Shown in pieces: positions 8,374 to 15,911 of a DNA stretch of 64,000 nucleotides (positions within the stretch are counted from its first letter, which is position 1; the number at the start of each line of letters is the position of its first letter). The DNA is taken from positions 744,001 to 808,000 of the forward strand of contig NZ_AP019841.1 in the NCBI RefSeq assembly GCF_007990445.1, in the 5' to 3' direction. Under the pieces are notes generated by a model. The model was given only the letters and a program-made list of their open reading frames with translations. It had not been told where the DNA came from and did no database searches. The DNA is from Leptotrichia wadei. GTDB lineage: Bacteria > Fusobacteriota > Fusobacteriia > Fusobacteriales > Leptotrichiaceae. A program made the translations under genes and the position numbers.

Positions 8374-8958
8374 ATGATAAAATTACTAATTAAAATAATA
8401 ATACTGACTTCAATTTTATGTTGTGGTAAAAATAATGACAATTTGTTTAATAATATTAAATATAAGGAAAATACAGAAAAAAAACCGCAAAAAACATTGC
8501 AAAAAATAAGTTTTGATAATAAAAAATTAAATAATAAAGAAACGGTTGTATCACTTAAGAGAATTATTGATAATGTTATTGCAGTGCGTAAAAATAAAAA
8601 TTATACATTAGAAAAATATGATGAGGATATTTTTAAAAAATATAGAGAATATTTTGATGATACAACAAATAATGGTGAGTTTTTTGAAAAGACTTCAAAT
8701 TTACTTTTAGAATTAAAGAGTGAATTGAGTAATTTAAATTATGTCAAAAATATTAAAAAGTCCGTGAAAATTAAAGGTGCTAATTACAGTTGTTCAATTC
8801 AGATAACAAAAAAACCTGAAAAATTAGGATATGTTGATGGAGATGTATATGGTACGGTTAGCTGTTCTTCGGAATATGATTCGATGAGCAGATTTGAAGA
8901 AATTTATTTGAAAAAAGTAGGTGAGAAATATTATATATTAGATTTATTAATTTCATAA
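8374..8958 (+). CDS. Small lipoprotein, candidate immunity protein for the preceding effector
   Basis: A 194-residue protein with no family I recognise. MIKLLIKIIILTSILCCGKNN is a lipoprotein signal with adjacent cysteines at the lipobox. The mature part is Lys/Asn/Glu-rich with mixed helix and strand and contains a CSIQ...VSCSSEYD segment. AAAGGAG precedes the ATG and the gene begins 11 bp after the effector stop, so the two are translationally linked. In diderms, effectors that cut peptidoglycan are neutralised in the periplasm, often by lipoproteins encoded immediately downstream; position, size and anchoring all fit. The immunity role is inference from context. Confidence 0.6.
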   Translation: MIKLLIKIIILTSILCCGKNNDNLFNNIKYKENTEKKPQKTLQKISFDNKKLNNKETVVSLKRIIDNVIAVRKNKNYTLEKYDEDIFKKYREYFDDTTNNGEFFEKTSNLLLELKSELSNLNYVKNIKKSVKIKGANYSCSIQITKKPEKLGYVDGDVYGTVSCSSEYDSMSRFEEIYLKKVGEKYYILDLLIS

Positions 8959-8966
8959 AAAATATA

Positions 8967-8995
8967 TTGACAAATTTTAAATTTTAGTTTAAAAT
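8967..8995 (+). promoter_or_regulatory. Promoter for the sheath-like gene
   Basis: TTGACA and TAAAAT with a 17-bp spacer, beginning nine bases after the lipoprotein stop. It gives the 739-residue gene its own transcript with a leader of roughly 65 nt. Confidence 0.6.
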
Positions 8996-9068
8996 AATAT
9001 TAATTAAAATTTAATAAAATGAAGAAGGGGGAAATAAAATTATTTAAAATATCATATAAAATTAAAAT

Positions 9069-11288
9069 ATGTTGATTGAAAATGATTTTTATGGTATTGG
9101 AAGTAATTTTGAAAGGAATATGAGGAATAAAAATGTTATAAATCAGACTAATCGAACTATTTTGTTTGAAGAAATTAATCCAGAAAAGATGGATATTTTG
9201 ACACTTGTTAATGATGCCAGAAATATGGATTCGTTGGATGACGAGAATATTATTGAGATTAATAGGCATCTTTTGGTTGGGAGTTTTGAGGAGTTTTTGG
9301 AAAAATTTGATCCAAAAGTATATAGTTATTTTGATGCAGAGAGTCAGAGTATTAGGTATATTTTGAAAAAGCCTGAGGGAGTGCCTGAGGATTTGGTGAC
9401 AGAGATTAAGATTAATAATGGAAATACGTTTTTTAAAATGCTTAGCACGTTAATTGAAGCAAGAAAATCACAAGGAAATAGAAATGTAGATTTTAAATTT
9501 GAAAATATTTTGGAATTGATTTCTCCAAAGAAAGTTATTGAGGATATTAAGCAGACAAGAAAAGAAATTGCTTATATTTATCAGAAATATGAAGAATTGG
9601 ATGATGAAAATCCAAAAAAATTGGAATTAGGAGATAAACTTAATACAAAATTTGAAGAGGCTTCGGAAAATTATAGTAATGTACTGGGAATGTTGCCACT
9701 TGCGATTGAAGATATAAAAACTCGGCTGCTAATTGGACATGATTCAAATAATTTCAAATCAGAGAAAATAAAATTGGGAATGTTACAGGTTGGAGAAAAA
9801 GGAGAGCTTGAGGTAATTGAGTATAAACAGGAAAATCAAAATTCACTTGCGATGATTGAAGAAAAAAATACGACAGCTCTGGTTGAAGCTTTTAGGGATG
9901 ATTATGAAAATGTGACAGATGAACCGAATAAATATATTAGCGATCTGGTTGTCAGAACATTTGTACCGCTTGCGAAAACATTTGTAGATGTTGATCCTGA
10001 GCAGGAAGTTCAAAATTATAATAATTACTTGGCATTTTATAAATCGGCTCAAGAGGATTTTATAAAAATTGCGAAGCCTTTGATTGAAAAAATATTGGGT
10101 GTGAAAATGTTTTTTGAGCAGTATGATGTTAGAATGGGGCTTATGAAACCGACACTTTTGATTACGAATGTGAAGCCTGAGATGATTGTAAAGGCTGGGA
10201 ATAAAGATAAATTGCGTGCATTTTTGAATACGACTAATGAGAAAAATGATTTTGATAATACGGTATGGTTCGGGATTTATCCAAATGTTGATTTGGATAT
10301 AAAAAAATCAGAAAAAAAAGTTCGTGCAAGATTTATGGGAACTAAAAATGAAGAAAAAACTGAAAAAAATACAATAGAAGTATTGACAAACTTAATGACT
10401 GTATTAGCAGAATACAAGGTTCAAGTATTTTTTAACTTTGAAGGTAAGCCTGAAACATCGTTTGACAATCTTGCCACAACTGGTGTAGATAAGTATATTG
10501 AAAAGACCCAAGTTTTAGAAAATCAAAAATATTCTGAATATTTGATTCCAGTAATTCCTAATTTTACAATAATTCCAAAGGATAAATCAGGAGTTATGCT
10601 GGATTATAAAATGAAATTTGAAGAGGAAACAGGAGTATCGCTTTCAAAGGAACAAGAAGATTTGTTAAAATTTTGGATTGAAGGTGTGTATATAGATGCG
10701 GCTTATGTTGCAGCTGGAATAATCGGTGCAACACAATGTCCAAATTATCTAAAGGAAAGATTTTCAAATGTTTCACCACTTTATCCAGGAGTACGTTTTG
10801 ACATCGAAGAAAAGGATAATTCATATCATGCAAAAACAACGATGTCTAAGGAAATATCAGGATTTACAAATACAATAAAAGATAGAATAAATCAGTTTAA
10901 TTATGGATTTGTATTTTCATCTGACAATGCAAATGTGGCACGTGAAAAAATTAGGAATATTGTTGTTTATAAGGCGAGAACTTTATTAAAAAATCTAGAC
11001 GGAGGATATGAGCCGCTTTATAAGACGCTTACAACAACATATATTGAAAGAACATTGAGATTCACAACGACAGACTTTAAAGAAGATAAGTTAAATATGT
11101 TTTTCAGTACAAATCCTGAAAGTCAAAAATCAATTTGGCTAAAAGACACAAAATTTGTAAATGGAATTATGCAAAAGGGAGATGACTTATCTCATGTAAT
11201 TGATGTGGATAATGGAATTTGTCAATTAAATATAACTTTTGCGGGAAATTTAAAGAATTTGCAAGTTGAAATTAATAAAAATTATTAG
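9069..11288 (+). CDS. Contractile-sheath-like protein (possible TssB-TssC fusion)
   Basis: 739 residues with no signal peptide or membrane segments; not confidently recognised. Two stretches recall T6SS small sheath protein TssB: IIEIN...SFEEFLEKFDPKV (about 60-83), like the FIEID...NFDEVM...P pattern, and VDFKFENILELISPKK (about 140-155), like the TssB L-x-F-x-S-x-x-D-F-x-P motif. The rest is long enough for a large sheath subunit, with a strand-rich C-terminus (ICQLNITFAGNLKNLQVEIN) like the closing strands of phage tail sheaths. Placement two genes after a PAAR-like effector supports a contractile-machine role. The ATG has no nearby Shine-Dalgarno; the only strong one (AAGGGGG, about 9025-9030) is some 40 bp upstream in a short leader frame. 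An unrelated cytoplasmic function remains possible. Confidence 0.45.
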   Translation: MLIENDFYGIGSNFERNMRNKNVINQTNRTILFEEINPEKMDILTLVNDARNMDSLDDENIIEINRHLLVGSFEEFLEKFDPKVYSYFDAESQSIRYILKKPEGVPEDLVTEIKINNGNTFFKMLSTLIEARKSQGNRNVDFKFENILELISPKKVIEDIKQTRKEIAYIYQKYEELDDENPKKLELGDKLNTKFEEASENYSNVLGMLPLAIEDIKTRLLIGHDSNNFKSEKIKLGMLQVGEKGELEVIEYKQENQNSLAMIEEKNTTALVEAFRDDYENVTDEPNKYISDLVVRTFVPLAKTFVDVDPEQEVQNYNNYLAFYKSAQEDFIKIAKPLIEKILGVKMFFEQYDVRMGLMKPTLLITNVKPEMIVKAGNKDKLRAFLNTTNEKNDFDNTVWFGIYPNVDLDIKKSEKKVRARFMGTKNEEKTEKNTIEVLTNLMTVLAEYKVQVFFNFEGKPETSFDNLATTGVDKYIEKTQVLENQKYSEYLIPVIPNFTIIPKDKSGVMLDYKMKFEEETGVSLSKEQEDLLKFWIEGVYIDAAYVAAGIIGATQCPNYLKERFSNVSPLYPGVRFDIEEKDNSYHAKTTMSKEISGFTNTIKDRINQFNYGFVFSSDNANVAREKIRNIVVYKARTLLKNLDGGYEPLYKTLTTTYIERTLRFTTTDFKEDKLNMFFSTNPESQKSIWLKDTKFVNGIMQKGDDLSHVIDVDNGICQLNITFAGNLKNLQVEINKNY

Positions 11289-11330
11289 TACTATTTTTTC
11301 TTTAAACAGTAAATTTATTGAAGTTTTTGA

Positions 11331-11421
11331 GAGAGTGTAAAATTTTTATGTAAATAGAATAGCAAAAATACTGAATTTACTGGATTCATCTGTTAGTTTA
11401 CACAAAATTCTGGACACTCTC
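11331..11421. mobile_element. 91-bp miniature inverted-repeat element with 8-bp target duplication
   Basis: The left end GAGAGTGTAAAATTTTTATG and the reverse complement of the right end, GAGAGTGTCCAGAATTTTGT, are imperfect ~25-bp inverted repeats. Perfect direct repeats GTTTTTGA lie immediately outside, at 11323-11330 and 11422-11429. The element has no coding capacity. An 8-bp duplication fits IS256-type transposition. The outer 8 bp of the arms pair perfectly and are followed by GTTTTTG, so the element may also act as a weak terminator after the sheath-like gene. Confidence 0.8.
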
Positions 11422-11443
11422 GTTTTTGAATTAAATATTATTT

Positions 11444-11471
11444 AGCAAGGGGAATAAATATTCTTTGTTTA
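11444..11471. repeat. CAAGGGG-family hairpin repeat, decayed copy
   Basis: GCAAGGGGAATAAATATTCT followed by TTGTTTA matches the repeat whose intact copies are at 12525 and 48374, but the right arm has lost its C run, so the stem is weak. Confidence 0.5.
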
Positions 11472-11539
11472 CAAAATATTGTTTTTATTTTGGGATAAAG
11501 TTTGGTATAAAAAAATGAAAAAATAAAATTGGGGGAAAA

Positions 11540-12418
11540 ATGATTGAGAATAAATATCCAATATTTGGGCATGGGCAGGTGATAAATAAGGAAGCGCTTG
11601 ATTTGTTGAGGGATAATCCTGCAGAATTGACGGATTTATTATACTTAGATAAAAAAGATGGGATAATTTCGGGATTTGATCTTGTTACGAATTTAGAAGA
11701 GAAGAAAGTGACTGTAACAAGGGGAATTGTTAAATGTGGGGAAAAAATTTTTTGGATGAACGAAGATTATAAATTTGATATGCCTGAAATTGAGAATAGA
11801 TATATTTTGAAATTAAATTTATTTTCAGATATTAAAGAAAGGAAATTTTATATTAGAAGTGCTGATTTTTCTTTGGAAGTTTTAGATATTGAAGCGAATA
11901 ATAGTAAAAATGCTGGAGATGAAAATAAAATTATAAATGATTTGGAAGTTCAGGAAGAAGTTAATAATGAACGAAGAGAAATTTGGGAAAATAAAATTGG
12001 TGAAGTTGAAATAACACGGTTTATTACTAGAATTGGGGCAGAACTTAGAAACGACTATAATAATTTTAGAGATTTAAGACGGGATTTTAACTTGCTGGAA
12101 CTTATAAATACAAAATATTCTTCAAAACATAAATTGGGAACACTTCATCCTAAAATTTTGAAATTATTTGGGAAAGAGGCTTCTAAAAAGGAGAATTTAG
12201 ATATTTATGATGTAAATTTTTATGTAAATTGTTTAAATGGAAGTGTGGAAAGAGATGTCATAACGGCTTATATTAATTTAAAATTACAAATGGAAAATGA
12301 AAATTATACGAATGAGGAACTTTATCAGTATTTGGTCAAAATTTTGGATAATTTGGGAAAAGATAGGAAAATTACCGAGAAAAAGAGGGTTATTCCTAGA
12401 AAAATAACGATTGAATAG
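11540..12418 (+). CDS. Unknown protein, possible baseplate/fibre partner of the sheath-like gene
   Basis: 292 residues, soluble, not recognised with certainty. The N-terminal ~110 residues (IISGFDLVTNLEEKKVTVTR then GIVKCGEKIFWMNEDYKF) follow the pattern seen in N-terminal domains of phage baseplate and tail-fibre proteins: a short motif, a hydrophobic strand, G-x-hydrophobic repeats and an x-G-x-x-hydrophobic turn. The C-terminal half is charged and helical (YNNFRDLRRDFNLLELINTK, NEELYQYLVKILDNL). The site TTGGGGGA lies 5 bp before ATG. It follows the sheath-like gene after a 250-bp gap holding a miniature element and a decayed repeat, and is closed by a strong terminator. A contractile-system role is inferred from location only. 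Confidence 0.55.
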   Translation: MIENKYPIFGHGQVINKEALDLLRDNPAELTDLLYLDKKDGIISGFDLVTNLEEKKVTVTRGIVKCGEKIFWMNEDYKFDMPEIENRYILKLNLFSDIKERKFYIRSADFSLEVLDIEANNSKNAGDENKIINDLEVQEEVNNERREIWENKIGEVEITRFITRIGAELRNDYNNFRDLRRDFNLLELINTKYSSKHKLGTLHPKILKLFGKEASKKENLDIYDVNFYVNCLNGSVERDVITAYINLKLQMENENYTNEELYQYLVKILDNLGKDRKITEKKRVIPRKITIE

Positions 12419-12524
12419 AAGAATTTATATTTTTGAATATAGAAATACAGAAAAGAAATAATGGAAAAATTCAGTAAAAAGTTACAAAATTTGTATAAGC
12501 AAGAGTAATTGATTTTATTTATGG

Positions 12525-12548
12525 CAAGGGGTTAAGACCCCTTGTTTT
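12525..12548 (+). terminator. Terminator built from the intact CAAGGGG repeat
   Basis: CAAGGGG, a six-base loop and CCCCTTG form a perfect 7-bp stem followed by TTTT. It closes the accessory block at 12418 and is one of the intact members of the dispersed family. Confidence 0.8.
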
Positions 12549-12656
12549 AATTATTATATAAACTTTAAATGAGGAAAATCTTATAAATCAAGCCCAAAAA
12601 TTTTGAAATTAAAGCTGTAAGAATTTTTTGTTAATAGATCAAATTAAATTTGAGAA

Positions 12657-13214
12657 TTAATCTACTGTAAATAGAAATTGGCTTCCTGCATATAGTCCTA
12701 ATTTATTTTTGTTTAGTTTAAATGTGTAGTTACCATCTGTTAGGCTGTCATTCTTTTCATTGAAAGTTAGGTTTTTAGTATCAACTTGCATTCCATTTTC
12801 TGATTCGCCCTTGTAAGTTATTTTATACTGGTTGTTTTGTTTAGAAAATACTAAAACTCTATCTTCCATTGGAATTTCTTTACCAATAAGTTTATCTACG
12901 TGCTGTAAAGTTTTACTAGTTTTTACTTTTTCATCTTTTACTTGTGAAGGTGGTTGAATATTGGCGCTTTCGTTGATATTTTCTGTAGTTTTGTTTGCGG
13001 CTTCTGCAGTTTCTGCGGCTGATTGGGCTGCTGCTGGAGTGGCGGCAGTATTTTCTTGAGAATTATTGCTGCTATTTGTGGCGGTGCTGTCTGCACTTTG
13101 TTGTTCAATTTGGATTTCATCTTGATCTTCATCTTGTTTTGCTTCTTTTTTTCCACAGCTGATTATAGCAAAAATTGCTAAACATCCTAATAACATGTAT
13201 TTTTTTAGATTCAT
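12657..13214 (-). CDS. Lipoprotein with low-complexity linker, function unknown
   Basis: 185 residues. The N-terminus MNLKKYMLLGCLAIFAIISC is a lipoprotein signal (lipobox AIISC, then GKKEAK). Residues about 25-95 are a Glu/Gln/Ser/Ala/Thr-rich linker of low complexity. The C-terminal ~75 residues (KLIGKEIPMEDRVLVFSKQN to LGLYAGSQFLFTVD) form a small strand-rich domain not recognised by family. The site AAAAGGAAGTG precedes ATG. It stands alone, convergent with the end of the accessory block. Likely anchored in an envelope membrane with the small domain held away from it. Confidence 0.75.
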   Translation of the reverse strand: MNLKKYMLLGCLAIFAIISCGKKEAKQDEDQDEIQIEQQSADSTATNSSNNSQENTAATPAAAQSAAETAEAANKTTENINESANIQPPSQVKDEKVKTSKTLQHVDKLIGKEIPMEDRVLVFSKQNNQYKITYKGESENGMQVDTKNLTFNEKNDSLTDGNYTFKLNKNKLGLYAGSQFLFTVD

Positions 13215-13279
13215 AAATTATCACTTCCTTTTAATTAAATTTTATTTTGTAATTGATTTAAAGTAATTATTATGATTAT

Positions 13280-13308
13280 ATTTTATATTGTTTTTAGCAA
13301 AATTACAA
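13280..13308 (-). promoter_or_regulatory. Promoter of the 12657-13214 lipoprotein gene
   Basis: On the minus strand TTGTAA and TAAAAT are 17 bp apart, about 65 bp before the start codon. The -35 context CTCTTGTAAT is the same as in the rib promoter. Confidence 0.55.
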
Positions 13309-13467
13309 GAGTTTTATTATAATAAAAATTATAAATTTAAAATTTAAAAAATTTCTTAAAAGAGAGCAGCTGATTTATTTTTAGACAGATTTTAGTATAT
13401 TTCTCAAATAAATTCTTAAAAGCAATTAAAAAATTGAGAAAAAAGACTATTATTTTTTTGAAAAATA

Positions 13468-13476
13468 TGATATAAT
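13468..13476 (+). promoter_or_regulatory. Extended -10 promoter of the cold-shock gene
   Basis: TGATATAAT is an extended -10 box; no good -35 is visible. The leader to the start codon is about 93 nt, long as is usual for cold-shock mRNAs. Confidence 0.55.
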
Positions 13477-13575
13477 ACTTATAGATAACCAAAAGCAAGA
13501 AGTAAGTGTAACAAAAATAGATATTTGTAACAGTAACAAGTTGTTTGAGGTATTAAAATTTTAGGAGGTAATACT

Positions 13576-13773
13576 TTGTTAGGTAAAGTAAAATGGTTTA
13601 ACGAAAAAAAAGGATTTGGATTTATTTCAGGAGAAGATGGAAATGATTATTTCTTACATTTCTCAAAAATTAATAAAGAAGGATTCAAAACAGTTAACGA
13701 AGGTGAAGAAGTAAGTTTTGATGTAGAAGAAGGACCAAAAGGACCTCAAGCAACAAATGTAATTTCTCAATAA
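13576..13773 (+). CDS. Cold-shock protein (CspA family)
   Basis: A 65-residue single cold-shock domain that binds single-stranded RNA and DNA and keeps mRNA unfolded. The sequence begins [20 protein letters not shown] and contains both RNA-binding motifs, KGFGFIS (RNP1) and YFLHFS (RNP2-like, V-F-V-H-F in most members). The start is TTG, fixed by AGGAGGT six bases upstream and by the universal G-K-V-K-W-F start of the family. Single gene with its own promoter, leader and terminator. Confidence 0.95.
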   Translation: MLGKVKWFNEKKGFGFISGEDGNDYFLHFSKINKEGFKTVNEGEEVSFDVEEGPKGPQATNVISQ

Positions 13774-13795
13774 TCGATTAATTAATTTTGTGTAA

Positions 13796-13839
13796 AAAAG
13801 GCTGTTTCAAAATGGTAAATTTTGGGATAGCTTTTTTCT
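13796..13839 (+). terminator. Terminator of the cold-shock gene
   Basis: AAAAGGCTGTTTCAAAAT pairs imperfectly with ATTTTGGGATAGCTTTTTT across a four-base loop and ends in a T run. Confidence 0.85.
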
Positions 13840-13876
13840 TTATTTTGGATACAATATATGAAAGCGAGGAAATATT

Positions 13877-14734
13877 ATGTTGGTAGATTATCATATGCAC
13901 TTTGAATATGGAAGTTATGATGAGGATTATGTAAATCCTTTTTTTGAAAAGGCAAAGGAAATGGGGCTGACAGAAATAGGGATTACAGAGCATACCCATG
14001 GATTTAAGGAATTTAAGGACTTGTATTATGATGAGCTGATTTTGGATGACAGTGAAACTGGGAACTTTCAGAAAAAATGGCTTGAGCAGAAAACTAAATT
14101 TGTACATACATTGGATGAATATAGGGATTTTATAGATAAATTAAAATCAAAGGGATATCCAGTAAAATTTGGAATAGAAGTTTGTAATTTCAGAAATCAG
14201 GAAAAAGTTAAGGAAATATTGTCTAAATATGACTTTGACTATTTAATCGTTTCAATCCATTTTATTAAAGGCTGGGGATTTGATTTTAGCGCCTTGAAGC
14301 ATAAATTTACAGATGGAGATTTGGTGCAAATTTGGAAGGATTATGCAAAAGAGATTGAAGATGTGGCAAATACAGGAATGTATGATATTTTGGGGCATCC
14401 ATTTAATCTGAGATTATTTAAAAATATTCCAGAAAAAAAAGATGTCGATAAGTTGCTTGAAAGTACGGCTAAATGCCTTAAAAAAAATAATATGATTGTA
14501 GATGTAAATACTGGTACGTTTTATCGGTATCCAATTAAGGAAATTACACCGTATAGGGATTTTATGGAATATGTGAAAAAATATGATATTCCTGTAATTT
14601 TATCAAGTGATTCACATTATTCTGAACATGTTGGAATGAAAATAAAGGAAGCGGGAGAATACGTGAAGGAATTTGGAATTACTGAAATGGTAACTTTTGA
14701 TAAAAGAAAGAGGAAAATGGTTGAAATTGGGTAA
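13877..14734 (+). CDS. PHP-domain histidinol-phosphatase-like protein (HisJ family)
   Basis: 285 residues. PHP-fold metal hydrolase; the closest well-known members are HisK/HisJ-type histidinol phosphatases that dephosphorylate L-histidinol phosphate. Metal-binding motifs are in order: DYHMHFEYG near the N-terminus, ITEHTHGF around 37-44, SIHFIKGWG in the middle, LGHPFNL and SSDSH near the end. The site GCGAGGAAA precedes ATG. No other histidine-biosynthesis gene is near, so the physiological substrate could be another phosphate ester. Confidence 0.8.
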   Translation: MLVDYHMHFEYGSYDEDYVNPFFEKAKEMGLTEIGITEHTHGFKEFKDLYYDELILDDSETGNFQKKWLEQKTKFVHTLDEYRDFIDKLKSKGYPVKFGIEVCNFRNQEKVKEILSKYDFDYLIVSIHFIKGWGFDFSALKHKFTDGDLVQIWKDYAKEIEDVANTGMYDILGHPFNLRLFKNIPEKKDVDKLLESTAKCLKKNNMIVDVNTGTFYRYPIKEITPYRDFMEYVKKYDIPVILSSDSHYSEHVGMKIKEAGEYVKEFGITEMVTFDKRKRKMVEIG

Positions 14735-14830
14735 TTAATAGTATTAGATGACCTAAGTTTTTTATCTATACAATAGGTTAAGTTCCTTGTTAGCAAATAA
14801 TAAAAATATAACTTTATTTAAGTTCAATAA

Positions 14831-14869
14831 TAAAAAAATGGGGATTGTCTTAAAATACAAGATAATCCC
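14831..14869 (-). terminator. Terminator of the Wzz-like gene
   Basis: An 11-bp stem (GGGATTGTCTT with AAGATAATCCC) with one wobble pair is followed on the minus strand by seven T, just past the leftward stop at 14886. It may also stop rightward readthrough. Confidence 0.85.
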
Positions 14870-14885
14870 TTTAACTTTATTATTT

Positions 14886-15638
14886 TTAATTTTTTCTTTT
14901 TTTAATGTCTTCCCAATCTAATGTTGTTGAAAATTCCTTCATAAATGCAATTAATATTCCTAAGAAAATTCCTAAAAATAATGAACCAGCGATAACCAGC
15001 TTTTTATTTAAAGAAGGTTTTGTTGTAGAATTTATAAATTTTACAACTGGAGTTGGATCATTTTTTAATAAACGGTAATATGCCAGTCTTGATACAAGAG
15101 TGTCTGTTAATGAATCTTTCGTAGTTCTAATATCAACATTTTTTGTCAAGAAACTGTATTGTTGCTCTAAAAGTTTTATTTGTGAATCCAAAAAGTTGTT
15201 TTTTCTTTCAAGAAGATAATTTTGTGCAAGTATTGGATATTCCTTTGCAAAATTTTCCCCTTCGGATTTGCTATTTGTAGAAAATTTTACTTTTACCATA
15301 GGATCATTTGTTTCAGATTGAGCAGTCAATTTTGTTGTCATTTCCTTTAGAAATTTGTCATCAGGTAAATTTACATTTTTTAAAGTCTTTGAATTTTTTT
15401 TCAAGTAATTGAAAAAATCAAATGAAGTTAGTGAAAATTGTGAATTTTCTCCAATTTCTGTAAGAACTTTATCATTTCCATAAAGTGTAATTTCCGATTT
15501 GAAAGATTTATTTACAAATACGAAAATCGTTGACAATATCACAACTATTATTGTTGTTAAAGCAATTAGGGCTTTATCTTTATAAAGAATTTTAATTATC
15601 ATATTGGCATCAATTGCCTGTGGGTTTTTGTTGTCCAT
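14886..15638 (-). CDS. Wzz/chain-length-determinant-like membrane protein
   Basis: 250 residues. Wzz-type polysaccharide co-polymerases set glycan chain length; they have two membrane helices with a periplasmic helical domain between them. Helices are visible at about 20-42 (ALIALTTIIVVILSTIFVFV) and about 215-236 (VIAGSLFLGIFLGILIAFM), the latter preceded by the family Pro-rich entry (TTKPSLNKK). The interior has a coiled-coil-like segment around 145-175 (LLERKNNFLDSQIKLLEQQY). No polysaccharide genes flank it, so it is an orphan here. The site AAGGAAAG precedes ATG. Confidence 0.85.
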   Translation of the reverse strand: MDNKNPQAIDANMIIKILYKDKALIALTTIIVVILSTIFVFVNKSFKSEITLYGNDKVLTEIGENSQFSLTSFDFFNYLKKNSKTLKNVNLPDDKFLKEMTTKLTAQSETNDPMVKVKFSTNSKSEGENFAKEYPILAQNYLLERKNNFLDSQIKLLEQQYSFLTKNVDIRTTKDSLTDTLVSRLAYYRLLKNDPTPVVKFINSTTKPSLNKKLVIAGSLFLGIFLGILIAFMKEFSTTLDWEDIKKRKN

Positions 15639-15851
15639 TTTCTTTCCTTTCCATTTAAGTTTTAATACTAAATTCCATTAAAAACAGAAATTATAATTTA
15701 TTTGATTTCGTATTGCAAAAAGAATCTGTAATAAATTTACTATTCAAATGAAAAATAGTATAAATTAAAATTTTTATATATTAATTTTATCAAAAAAAGT
15801 GAAAAATGACAATGGAAAATTTAATAAAAATTATAAAATAAACGAAAAATA

Positions 15852-15860
15852 TGATATAAT
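15852..15860 (+). promoter_or_regulatory. Extended -10 promoter of the aminotransferase gene
   Basis: TGATATAAT gives a transcription start near 15867, which places the in-frame TTG at 15867 at the transcript end and favours ATG 15912 as the real start codon. Confidence 0.5.
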
Positions 15861-15911
15861 GGGTTATTGATAAAAAATAAATATGGAATGCAAAGAAAGA
15901 AGGTTTTGAAA

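Larger units (their letters stand above)
13215..13575. other. Gene-free stretch between divergent lipoprotein and cold-shock genes
   Basis: Holds the leftward promoter at 13280-13308 and the cold-shock promoter and long leader from 13468 on. I see no further gene or conserved RNA in the middle part. Confidence 0.5.
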
